From an uncultured Chloroflexota bacterium (GTDB lineage: Bacteria; Chloroflexota; Anaerolineae; Anaerolineales; Anaerolineaceae): DNA of 64,000 nt. The notes under the pieces were generated by a model. It ran no database searches. It was not told the origin of the DNA and worked only from the letters and a program-made list of their open reading frames with translations. The DNA lies in assembly GCA_902791025.1 (NCBI GenBank), contig CADATZ010000001.1:310001-374000 (forward strand), written 5' to 3'. This document shows, in pieces, positions 53,750 to 61,852 of the stretch (its first letter is position 1; each line of letters starts with the position of its first letter). Made by a program: the position numbers and the translations under genes.

Positions 53750-54568
53750 ATGAATAAAAATTTTTATGCTATCATTTTGGCCGTTTTGGCTGTTTTGTCG
53801 TTTGCTTTTATTGAAGCAGGTGCGCAGGATACATTCACCGTTGGTCTCGAATGCAATTATGCTCCGTTCAACTGGACACAGACAGATGACTCCAACGGCG
53901 CAGTAGCGATTGCCGGTGGCATGGGATACTGCGGTGGTTATGATGTCGAAATCGCAAAAGCGATTGCTGAGGCGCTGGATAAAGAACTTGTTATCCAAAA
54001 AATCGAATGGGACGGTTTGATCCTTGCAGTCAATTCAGGCAAGATCGATGCAGTCATCGCCGGTATGTCACCGACAGAAGAACGGAAAGCCAGTGTTGAT
54101 TTCTCCGATCCGTATTATGAAAGCGATCTCGTCATCGTAGTTAAAGCCGACGGTTCTTATGCTGATGCCAAATCTCTTGCTGACTTCGAAGGCGCAAAGA
54201 TCACCGCTCAGCTGAATACATTCCATGATACAGTTGTCGACCAGATCCCCGGCGTAAAACATGTTACCCCGATGGAAACCTTCCCGGCAATGATCGTCGC
54301 GCTGAACTCCGGTAAGGTTGACGGTTATGTTTCCGAACGTCCTGGTGCTGTTTCCGCGAAGGAATCCAACCCGAACCTGACCTTTGTTGAATTTGAAGAA
54401 GGCAAAGGTTTTGAAGCTTCTCCGGAAGACGTTGCTATCGCCGTTGCGATGAAAAAGGGCAGCGAAGTTCTTGATGATGTAAACAAAGCCCTGGCTGAAA
54501 TCAGCAAAGAAACTCGCCAGGAATTGATGGACACCGCGGTTGCAAATCAGCCTGTTGCCCAATATTAA
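53750..54568 (+). CDS. Amino-acid ABC transporter substrate-binding protein
   Basis: 272 residues of the PBPb family (SBP_bac_3). The signal peptide (MNKNFYAIILAVLAVLSFAF, cleavage around AGAQ) has no lipobox Cys. The mature protein has FTVGLECNYAPFNW, GYDVEIAKAIAEAL, LDAVIAGMSPTEERKASVDFSDPYY and GKVDGYVSERPGA, typical of polar amino-acid binding proteins (glutamine/arginine/lysine class). Preference of base usage shows heavy C/G at third positions compared with neighbours, suggesting high expression. A stem-loop follows at 54590. Confidence 0.88.
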   Translation: MNKNFYAIILAVLAVLSFAFIEAGAQDTFTVGLECNYAPFNWTQTDDSNGAVAIAGGMGYCGGYDVEIAKAIAEALDKELVIQKIEWDGLILAVNSGKIDAVIAGMSPTEERKASVDFSDPYYESDLVIVVKADGSYADAKSLADFEGAKITAQLNTFHDTVVDQIPGVKHVTPMETFPAMIVALNSGKVDGYVSERPGAVSAKESNPNLTFVEFEEGKGFEASPEDVAIAVAMKKGSEVLDDVNKALAEISKETRQELMDTAVANQPVAQY

Positions 54569-54589
54569 TAGCGGATCATTTTGAAGACA

Positions 54590-54638
54590 AACAGCTCGCG
54601 GTAAATAAAAGTTATCTGCCCCGAGCTGTTTTCTTTTG
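54590..54638 (+). terminator. Intra-operon terminator/attenuator
   Basis: AACAGCTCG (54590-54598) and CGAGCTGTT (54622-54630) form a 9-bp stem, extended by GG/CC, followed by TTCTTTTG. It lies between the binding protein and permease genes and should lower transcription into the downstream genes. Confidence 0.75.
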
Positions 54639-54656
54639 ATTTTCAGGAGCGTTTGA

Positions 54657-55430
54657 ATGCCAACATCATTTTTTGGATGGGTCGTATTTTTCTGTAATAA
54701 ATATGGTGTGTTTTTCCTGCGGGGAGCCGGAACCACGCTGCTGATTTCTATTATTTCTACAATTCTCGGTTTTATTATCGGTCTTGGAGTTGCTGTAGTT
54801 CGTACTGTGCCGATCGATGAACACGATTCTAAATTCCGGCGAATCTTTTATAAAGTCGTCCAGGCAATTTTCGTGGCATATATTGAGATTTTCCGCGGTA
54901 CGCCTATGATCGTTCAGGCAATGGTAATTTATTACGGGTCTGCCGAATTATGGGGACTTGATATGTCTCCTTTTGTGGCAGCACTGCTGATCGTTTCGGT
55001 CAATACCGGCGCTTATATGGCTGAAATTGCCCGAGGGGGCATTATCTCTATCGACAAAGGACAGACAGAAGCGGCTCAATCCATCGGAATGACGCACTGG
55101 CAAACAATGACGACAGTTATTCTTCCCCAGGCTATACGCAATATTCTACCTTCGATCGGCAACGAATTTGTTGTCAACATCAAGGATACGTCTGTGCTGA
55201 ACGTAATTTCCGTTACTGAACTTTTTTTTATGTCAAAATCTGCAGCCGGAACTTATATGAAGTATTTCGAAGTGTTCTTTATCACCAGTTTGATTTACTT
55301 TGTCCTGACCTTTACCGTAACCAGACTGCTGCTTCTCATTGAAAAGAAAATTGACGGTCCGGATTCTTTCATTATTCATGGATCTCAAACTACACCGGAA
55401 GGAATCATAGAAGGAATCGAGGGAAAATAG
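54657..55430 (+). CDS. Amino-acid ABC transporter permease
   Basis: 257 residues, HisM/GlnP type. [12 protein letters not shown] near residue 22 opens the permease domain, and the EAA loop ([28 protein letters not shown]) near 140 contacts the ATPase. [14 protein letters not shown] is typical. AGGAG precedes the ATG, and the ATPase gene starts 2 bp after its stop. A C-terminal tail ([15 protein letters not shown]) is unusual and hydrophilic. Confidence 0.92.
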   Translation: MPTSFFGWVVFFCNKYGVFFLRGAGTTLLISIISTILGFIIGLGVAVVRTVPIDEHDSKFRRIFYKVVQAIFVAYIEIFRGTPMIVQAMVIYYGSAELWGLDMSPFVAALLIVSVNTGAYMAEIARGGIISIDKGQTEAAQSIGMTHWQTMTTVILPQAIRNILPSIGNEFVVNIKDTSVLNVISVTELFFMSKSAAGTYMKYFEVFFITSLIYFVLTFTVTRLLLLIEKKIDGPDSFIIHGSQTTPEGIIEGIEGK

Positions 55431-55432
55431 AC

Positions 55433-56173
55433 ATGAACGAAGAAATCATTAAAGTATCCCATCTTGAAAAAAAATTCGGCGATCACCTGGTTTTGAAAGA
55501 TATTGATTTCCTTGCAAATAAAGGCGATGTTATTAGCATCATCGGTTCCTCGGGGTCCGGTAAATCAACACTGCTTCGATGCATAAATCTGCTGGAAAAA
55601 CCTACATCCGGTGCGATTTATTTTCACGGCGCTGATATACAATCGCAGGGTTTTAAATTGACTGAATACCGCAGTAAAGTCGGTATGGTTTTCCAAAGTT
55701 TCAACCTGTTCAACAACCTTTCTGTTTTGGATAATTGTATAGTCGGGCAGCAGAAGGTTCTGAAGCGTTCACGCAAAGAATCCGAAGAGAAAGCCATGAA
55801 TTATCTTGCGAAAGTAGGCATGGCTCAATTTATCCATGCCAAACCTGGACAGATTTCAGGCGGACAAAAGCAGCGCGTAGCAATAGCGCGTGGGTTATGT
55901 ATGGATCCGGAAGTTTTGCTTTTTGATGAACCGACAAGTGCTCTCGACCCGGAAATGGTTGGCGAGGTTCTGGTCGTCATGCGATCGCTTGCTACATCCG
56001 GGCTGACCATGCTCGTTGTCACGCACGAAATGGGGTTCGCAAGGGATGTTTCCAACAGAGTCGTTTTTATGGATCAGGGCGTCATTGTTGAAGATACCAC
56101 TCCGCAGGAAATTTTCAATAACCCGAAAACAGAGCGTACTCGTGAATTCCTTTCCCGAATGCTTCAAAAATAA
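55433..56173 (+). CDS. Amino-acid ABC transporter ATP-binding protein
   Basis: 246 residues, GlnQ/HisP type. Walker [22 protein letters not shown]-loop [14 protein letters not shown], signature [15 protein letters not shown], Walker [21 protein letters not shown] and H-loop [13 protein letters not shown] are present and match polar-amino-acid ATPases. It completes the three-gene importer with 53750 and 54657. Confidence 0.94.
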   Translation: MNEEIIKVSHLEKKFGDHLVLKDIDFLANKGDVISIIGSSGSGKSTLLRCINLLEKPTSGAIYFHGADIQSQGFKLTEYRSKVGMVFQSFNLFNNLSVLDNCIVGQQKVLKRSRKESEEKAMNYLAKVGMAQFIHAKPGQISGGQKQRVAIARGLCMDPEVLLFDEPTSALDPEMVGEVLVVMRSLATSGLTMLVVTHEMGFARDVSNRVVFMDQGVIVEDTTPQEIFNNPKTERTREFLSRMLQK

Positions 56174-56201
56174 AAATTGGTTTTCTAAAATTATTTGAAC
56201 A

Positions 56202-56207
56202 TATAAA
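56202..56207 (+). promoter_or_regulatory. -10-like box nine bases before an ATG without Shine-Dalgarno
   Basis: TATAAA at 56202-56207 precedes the ATG at 56217 by nine bases; no Shine-Dalgarno is present. It fits a leaderless or near-leaderless start, though the match is weaker than in the other three cases. Confidence 0.35.
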
Positions 56208-56216
56208 CTGCCGCTT

Positions 56217-58115
56217 ATGGGATCAAAAGTTCGTAATAAGAATATAAAAATTGCAGTACTCATTTTATTCCTGATAATTTGCGGGTTGGCAGTTTATTGC
56301 ATTCTATTCTGGCCTCTGCCAAGACAAATCGGATTGACTTTCAGGAACACACTTTATGTTTTTCCGCTTGTGTTTCTCGCAGCATGGGCCTGCTGTGCAA
56401 TACATAATACATTTTTCCGTATGATTTTGTCATGCGTCCTGTTTGCCTTTGTTCTGCTGCCTTATTCAGGACTTCTCAATTCCGGTCTGTCCGATCAATA
56501 TGCCTTAGGCGGGGTGATCCCCTGGTCGGATGCATTTACAATGCAGCTGAACACACAGCGCTTCCTTTATGGCGGATTGATGGGACAGTCAACGGCGATA
56601 CGGCCTTTGTCTACCATTTTTTACGCCGTCTTTCTGCATTTCACTGATAATAACTACTTAGCATTACAAGTTTTTTTATGCGTGATCATTGCATTATGCC
56701 TCATTTCTGCGATGCTTGCTGTCAGTAAGTCAACAGGATCCGTATGTGGGGCTTTCTTCTTCACCATCCTATACTTTTATATTCGACAGCGTATCGGAAC
56801 GTATATGACAGAGCCATATGGGTTTATTTGCGGTTTGATCAGCTGCTATTGGTTTTTCAACGGAATCCGTACCCGTAACCCGATTGCTATGCTTCCGGGA
56901 TTTCTTTTCCTTTCGATTGGATTGAATGCCAGACCCGCAGCTATGTTTATGCTTCCGGCTGTTGGTTTATGGTACTTTTTCGTTTTTCTGCAAGATCACC
57001 CGAAAAAGTTCTTCTATTCAGCAATTGCCCTGGTTATGTTGCTTTCGGGTTTTGTTGTGAATCGCATGTCCCAAATAGCAGTTTATGGAAACAAAACGAT
57101 CCCCAATCGGCAGGCTGCTGAAATGGTATATGGATTATGCCTCGGAGGAAAAGCGTGGGGCGAGGTAACAGCTGCTCCGGTAATGACAGCACTGAACAAT
57201 TCCGATAATATCTTACGCGATGTTGCCAAGCTGTGCATGCCAGTTTTAAAAGAGCATCCCGAAAACATTCTCTCTGCACTTCGGACGATATTTGTAGACA
57301 GTCTCATTAATTCAGAATATTATGGAGCATTTTCATATGTAAATGGCAACCCGGGAATGCTGCGTGTGCCAGTTCGGTATGGATTAATGATCCTTTGGCT
57401 GATGGGATTTATTGGTCTTATCATCAAACGTAAGAATCTTGTGAATTCCTTTTTATTGTTCAGTTCTGTTGGTATCATCATATCTGAATGTGCCGCAGTA
57501 CCTTTTTCGACGAATTACCTGAGATTATATGCCGTCAGTATGTGGGTACCTGCATGTATTGTTGGTATCACACCGCAATATATTTTCAATAGATTGCGTA
57601 CATCAACTTTTCCTTCAGAAGAATCAGATATATTCAGCAGGCCAATTTCCTTCATAGCCGGCACACTGATTATACTATGCGCAATATTCGGTAGTTCTTA
57701 TATTAAGACTCATCCGCTTTCCCGTCCGCAGCAGCTTGATGAAATCTGTGGTAACGATGAAGAGATTCTGATCACCTCCGTTGACCGGGGAAGTTTCATT
57801 TATCTTTCTGAGCAGCCGGAATTAAAAATTGAGCATTATCCATATTTTCGTCTTCCCTATGTAAGACAGCATATTCACGATACTGCTTCCGTAGAAATGT
57901 TCCCGTTTACGGATGCCATCGATAAACCGACTGCTGTTATTCGTGGAATAGATCTTGGAAACCTTGAGGATGCCTTGATTTTCTCTCCGCTTGAAATGGT
58001 CGACGGTAAAACCGGCTATGTGCAATTCTGCGGGCATTTTATTGATCCGCCGATTTTAAGAAATGACCGCTTCTTTATCCCATCTTCAGCATATTTTTAC
58101 AAGGATAACTTATGA
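56217..58115 (+). CDS. Large polytopic membrane protein (GT-C-like, unknown function)
   Basis: 632 residues with about eleven hydrophobic helices to residue ~490, then a soluble C-terminal region of ~140 residues. The first large outer loop contains PWSDAFTMQLNTQRFL, an acidic site in the place of a GT-C catalytic Asp. Otherwise no family motif is seen. The topology resembles the proteins at 3593 and 30389, so it may also be a lipid-linked sugar transferase; this is inference. The stop overlaps the next start (ATGA). Confidence 0.6.
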   Translation: MGSKVRNKNIKIAVLILFLIICGLAVYCILFWPLPRQIGLTFRNTLYVFPLVFLAAWACCAIHNTFFRMILSCVLFAFVLLPYSGLLNSGLSDQYALGGVIPWSDAFTMQLNTQRFLYGGLMGQSTAIRPLSTIFYAVFLHFTDNNYLALQVFLCVIIALCLISAMLAVSKSTGSVCGAFFFTILYFYIRQRIGTYMTEPYGFICGLISCYWFFNGIRTRNPIAMLPGFLFLSIGLNARPAAMFMLPAVGLWYFFVFLQDHPKKFFYSAIALVMLLSGFVVNRMSQIAVYGNKTIPNRQAAEMVYGLCLGGKAWGEVTAAPVMTALNNSDNILRDVAKLCMPVLKEHPENILSALRTIFVDSLINSEYYGAFSYVNGNPGMLRVPVRYGLMILWLMGFIGLIIKRKNLVNSFLLFSSVGIIISECAAVPFSTNYLRLYAVSMWVPACIVGITPQYIFNRLRTSTFPSEESDIFSRPISFIAGTLIILCAIFGSSYIKTHPLSRPQQLDEICGNDEEILITSVDRGSFIYLSEQPELKIEHYPYFRLPYVRQHIHDTASVEMFPFTDAIDKPTAVIRGIDLGNLEDALIFSPLEMVDGKTGYVQFCGHFIDPPILRNDRFFIPSSAYFYKDNL

Positions 58116-58678
58116 CAAAATTAGTATTGCTTCGACATGGACAAACAGATTGGAACCTGAAACATCGTTACCAGGGTTTGACTGATATACCACTAAATAC
58201 CACGGGAGAACAGCAGGCAAGAGAAGCGAATAAATTATTGAAGCAATTTCGCTTTGATGCCGTTTACTGCAGCGATCTGGAACGCGCGAAAACCACAGCA
58301 CGATTGGCTTTGAAAGATATTTACCCCTATAAGAAAATTCGATTCGACAGGCGTCTGCGGGAAAGAAGCTTTGGTGCTTATGAAGGCGGACCTTACGATA
58401 AAGTGTTCCTGCCTGCTGAATATAAGGCCGCGATGGAGAAGGATCCGGAAAATTTTAAATTTCCTGAAGGAGAGTCACTGATAGATGTCGAAAAAAGGAT
58501 CCATCCGTTTTTTGATGAAATAATTAAAAAACACCCTGATGAAACCGTGCTTCTTGTCGCTCACGGATCTCTGTTGTCTATGCTTTTATTTGCTGCGGAA
58601 AACAAGCCTGTGTCTGATAAAACAAGGCTTCATTTACAAAACGCTGAACCAATGGTGCTGGAAATCGAAAACAAATAA
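58112..58678 (+). CDS. Histidine phosphatase (phosphoglycerate mutase-like)
   Basis: 188 residues. LVLLRHGQTDWNLKHRYQG at residues 4-22 contains the RHG catalytic His, RERSFGAYEGG near 88 and VLLVAHGSLLSML near 148 hold the remaining active-site residues. Homologues include alpha-ribazole-phosphatase CobC and 2,3-bisphosphoglycerate-type phosphatases; the true substrate is not clear. It overlaps the membrane-protein gene (ATGA). Its stop directly abuts the convergent WbqC gene stop. Confidence 0.88.
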   Translation: MTKLVLLRHGQTDWNLKHRYQGLTDIPLNTTGEQQAREANKLLKQFRFDAVYCSDLERAKTTARLALKDIYPYKKIRFDRRLRERSFGAYEGGPYDKVFLPAEYKAAMEKDPENFKFPEGESLIDVEKRIHPFFDEIIKKHPDETVLLVAHGSLLSMLLFAAENKPVSDKTRLHLQNAEPMVLEIENK

Positions 58679-59365
58679 TTATCTGCCCCAGATAAAAGCA
58701 GCTGCACTATCTCCCGTATTGAACAGCAGATCAAGGATCGTTACATAATGGCAGAAAGGCTGATGCAGCTGAGGATATTCCGGGTAGGAAGAATAATCCT
58801 TCCAATGCAGCTCTATACCGGCTTTTTCATAATCTTCAGCACGAATGTAACTTTTTGCCGCGGGACCTGACATATAATACTCAGCACCGGCAGATATTAA
58901 TAAACTCAGCAGCTTTTCATGACCGCTTCCGCTTGATTCATAGTCCCGGCTGTTGCTGAATGTTGTTTTTATTCCAAGAAAATCATGCGCAATATGGGTG
59001 ATCAAGTATTGATTTAATTGAGAAAGATTGCTCCACGTCTTTTCCAGATAGAAATCCTCAAGAAAGTCCTTATATTGCGAGAAGAATGGCGCTTTGGAAT
59101 AATTTGTTACGAGTGTATTGTAATGTTTTCGCTGCCATTGAGAACCAGCGGTTTGTACCTCATCAATTGATTGCGTGATGCTGCCAGTAGTAGGAATCGT
59201 CAGCCATTGTATTCCGGATGCGGTTGAGATACGATTACGATTACGCCAGTCATTTTTTGTAAACTGTACTTCATCATAAAAAATAAATTCATCCACATCG
59301 TGGATGATATCAAAATACCCTTTCCAGGGAATATAATTTGATTGCAATACAGCTACTTTTTTCAT
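58679..59365 (-). CDS. WbqC-family protein
   Basis: 228 residues. The family signature KVAVLQSNYIPWKGYFDII at the N-terminus and FYDEVQFTKNDWRNRNRI with KHYNTLVTNYSKAPFF are diagnostic of WbqC/VioB-like proteins linked to amino-sugar modification (often with WecE-like aminotransferases). It starts 4 bp inside the WecE gene. The neighbour argues that it acts on a 4-amino-sugar, probably by N-acylation; this is inference. Confidence 0.88.
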   Translation of the reverse strand: MKKVAVLQSNYIPWKGYFDIIHDVDEFIFYDEVQFTKNDWRNRNRISTASGIQWLTIPTTGSITQSIDEVQTAGSQWQRKHYNTLVTNYSKAPFFSQYKDFLEDFYLEKTWSNLSQLNQYLITHIAHDFLGIKTTFSNSRDYESSGSGHEKLLSLLISAGAEYYMSGPAAKSYIRAEDYEKAGIELHWKDYSSYPEYPQLHQPFCHYVTILDLLFNTGDSAAAFIWGR

Positions 59366-60498
59366 TTGTTCCCTACGTAAAAATCTTTGATCGCTTTGAT
59401 CGTTTGATCTGTATATTCAGCCGGCATATTATAATACATGGGTAAACGAAGCAATCGTTCACTTTCACGGGTCGTATATCGATCCTCACCATGAAACCGT
59501 CCCCACTTTAATCCGGCAGGGGCAGTATGCAGCGGTATATAATGAAAAACGGTTTCAACACCTTTTTCTTTCAGATAGAGAATCAAATTCTGACGTTCTT
59601 CAATATCTTTTACTTTGATATAAAACAAATGCGCATTGTGAGTACATTCATCAGGAATAAGGGGTAAATCAATTTTTCCATCTTCCTGCAAATCTTTCAG
59701 ACCAACATAATACCGATTCCATGACTGCATTCGATTGTCATATATTTCCTGATCATGCTCCAACTGGGCGTAAAGGTAAGCAGCATTTAATTCACTTGGA
59801 AGATAGGAAGATCCGAAGTCTATCCAGCGGTATTTATCTACCTTGCCACGCCAGAATTGACTGCGGTTTGTTCCTTTTTCCCTTATTATTTCAGCTTCAT
59901 CAATATATTTTTCATCATTGATGAGCAAAGCTCCGCCTTCCCCCATACTGTAATTTTTTGTTTCATGAAAGCTGAAACAGCCAAAATTACCAATTGCGCC
60001 TAAAGCCTTTCCTTTATAAGAAGACATAACACCCTGTGCTGCATCTTCAATAACGAACAAATTATATTTTTGTGCTATTGACATTATAGTGTCCATCTCG
60101 CAGGAGACACCGGCATAATGTACAGGAGCGATTGCACGTGTTTTGTTTGTGATTGCTGATTCGATCAAGTTTTCGTCGATATTCATCGTATCAGGCCGGA
60201 TATCAACAAAAACGATTTTTGCGCCGCGTAAAACAAACGCGTTGGCAGTTGATACAAACGTATAGGAAGGCATTATGATCTCATCATCTGGCTGGATTCG
60301 GCAAAGAAGCGCAGCCATTTCCAGTGCGTGTGTGCAGCTTGTTGTCAAGAGAGCCTTCGGACAGCCGGTTTTATTTTCGATCCATTGATGACATTTTTCT
60401 GTAAATTCTCCATCACCACATATTTTGTGACTCTGGATAGCCTCATGAATTCTTTCTTCTTCTGTTCCATAAAGTGGCGGCACATTGAATGGGATCAT
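59362..60498 (-). CDS. wecE: dTDP-4-amino-4,6-dideoxygalactose transaminase, WecE-like
   Basis: 378 residues from the ATG at 60498 (GAGGTTAAA upstream; MIPFNVPPLYGTEEE matches the WecE N-terminus). PLP-binding Lys lies in CFSFHETKNYSMGEGG. The stretches DDEIIMPSYTFVSTANAFVLRG and IREKGTNRSQFWRGKVDKYRW are nearly identical to E. coli WecE/RffA. It transfers an amino group to dTDP-4-keto-6-deoxyglucose giving dTDP-Fuc4N. The dTDP-sugar precursor genes are not in the window. It overlaps wbqC by 4 bp. Confidence 0.94.
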   Translation of the reverse strand: MIPFNVPPLYGTEEERIHEAIQSHKICGDGEFTEKCHQWIENKTGCPKALLTTSCTHALEMAALLCRIQPDDEIIMPSYTFVSTANAFVLRGAKIVFVDIRPDTMNIDENLIESAITNKTRAIAPVHYAGVSCEMDTIMSIAQKYNLFVIEDAAQGVMSSYKGKALGAIGNFGCFSFHETKNYSMGEGGALLINDEKYIDEAEIIREKGTNRSQFWRGKVDKYRWIDFGSSYLPSELNAAYLYAQLEHDQEIYDNRMQSWNRYYVGLKDLQEDGKIDLPLIPDECTHNAHLFYIKVKDIEERQNLILYLKEKGVETVFHYIPLHTAPAGLKWGRFHGEDRYTTRESERLLRLPMYYNMPAEYTDQTIKAIKDFYVGNK

Positions 60499-60572
60499 TT
60501 TAACCTCGAAAAAGTTCAAATTTTCACATTTATTATATATCAGACAAGCCTGGTTGTTTAGGATTTCATGCT

Positions 60573-60609
60573 AAAAACACGGGAACAGAAATAATGTCCC
60601 CGTGTTTTT
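60573..60609 (-). terminator. Terminator after malic enzyme, with GGGGACA arm
   Basis: AAAAACACGGG (60573-60583) and CCCGTGTTTTT (60599-60609) form an 11-bp stem; three more bases pair inwards after one A-C mismatch (G-U wobble in the minus-strand RNA). The minus strand ends in TTTTT. It closes the malic enzyme gene (stop at 60623). Its arm (GGGGACA) resembles the palindrome at 12307. Confidence 0.85.
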
Positions 60610-60622
60610 GTAATCTATAAAA

Positions 60623-61798
60623 TTATATGCGGGCAACGCCGGTCTTTCGGGCGGCTTCAGCTACAGCCTTTGCTACGGCATCACCAACACGCGGATCGAA
60701 TGCCTTCGGAATGATGTAATCTGCGGAAAGTTCATCCGGAGCAATCAAATCTTCCAGAGCTTTCGCTGCTGCGATCTTCATTTCTTCATTGATATCACTT
60801 GCGCGGACGTCAAATGTGCCGCGGAAGATTCCGGGAAATGCCAAAACATTGTTGATCTGGTTCGGGAAATCGCTGCGGCCGGTCGCAATCACGGCAGCAC
60901 CGCCGGCTTTGGCATCATCCGGGAAAATTTCCGGGGTCGGGTTGGCACATGCGAAGATGATTGGATCTTTCGCCATAGTTTTTACCATCTCCGTGGTGAC
61001 AAGTCCCGGTGAGGAAACGCCGATAAACACATCAGCACCGACCAGCATCTCGGCAAGTGAACCTTGCTTGCAATCAAGGTTGGTAATTTCAGCCATTTCT
61101 TCCTTGATCCAGTTCATGCCTTTTTCACGGCCCTTATAGATTGCACCGGTGCGATCGCAGAGTGTGACGTTCTTGATTCCGGCAGAAAGCAGAAGCTTGC
61201 AGATGGAAATAGCAGCAGCACCTGCACCGGACATGACGACACGGATATCTTCCTTCTTTTTACCAACGACCTTCAGTGCATTGCTGAGGCCGGCAAGTGT
61301 AATGACAGCAGTACCGTGCTGGTCATCATGGAAAATCGGAATGTCGCATTTCTCTTTCAATTTGCGTTCGATTTCGAAACAGCGGGGTGCGGAAATATCT
61401 TCCAGATTGATACCACCGAAAGAACCGGAAATCAGATAAACTGTATTCACAAATTCATCGACATCATGGGTTTTTACGCAGAGAGGAAATGCATCAACAC
61501 CGCCAAAGGATTTGAACAAAACGCATTTGCCTTCCATTACAGGCATCCCTGCTTCAGGGCCGATATCACCTAAACCGAGAACTGCGGAACCATCGGTGAT
61601 AACGGCACAAAGGTTATGACGACGTGTCAGATCATAACTCTTGTTGACGTCTTTCTGAATTTCCAGACATGGCTGGGCAACACCCGGAGTATAAGCCAGA
61701 GAAAGATCTTCTTTGGTTTTTACGGGTACGGTGGCAATAACTTCGATTTTCCCTTTCCACTCATTGTGGAGACGTAATGACTCTTTTGCGTAATCCAT
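60623..61798 (-). CDS. Malic enzyme (NAD(P)-dependent)
   Basis: 391 residues, the short bacterial form without a phosphotransacetylase domain. The N-terminal domain has AYTPGVAQPCLEI, and IPIFHDDQHGTAVITLAG near 155 contains the malic enzyme signature. The NAD-binding part is VVMSGAGAAAISICKLL near 190. It converts malate to pyruvate and CO2. It is monocistronic, with a terminator after it. Whether it prefers NAD or NADP cannot be read with confidence. Confidence 0.94.
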   Translation of the reverse strand: MDYAKESLRLHNEWKGKIEVIATVPVKTKEDLSLAYTPGVAQPCLEIQKDVNKSYDLTRRHNLCAVITDGSAVLGLGDIGPEAGMPVMEGKCVLFKSFGGVDAFPLCVKTHDVDEFVNTVYLISGSFGGINLEDISAPRCFEIERKLKEKCDIPIFHDDQHGTAVITLAGLSNALKVVGKKKEDIRVVMSGAGAAAISICKLLLSAGIKNVTLCDRTGAIYKGREKGMNWIKEEMAEITNLDCKQGSLAEMLVGADVFIGVSSPGLVTTEMVKTMAKDPIIFACANPTPEIFPDDAKAGGAAVIATGRSDFPNQINNVLAFPGIFRGTFDVRASDINEEMKIAAAKALEDLIAPDELSADYIIPKAFDPRVGDAVAKAVAEAARKTGVARI

Positions 61799-61852
61799 GG
61801 TTTATCTACCTCACTTATTTTTATTCAGTCTGTACAGACTGTTTCATACGGT

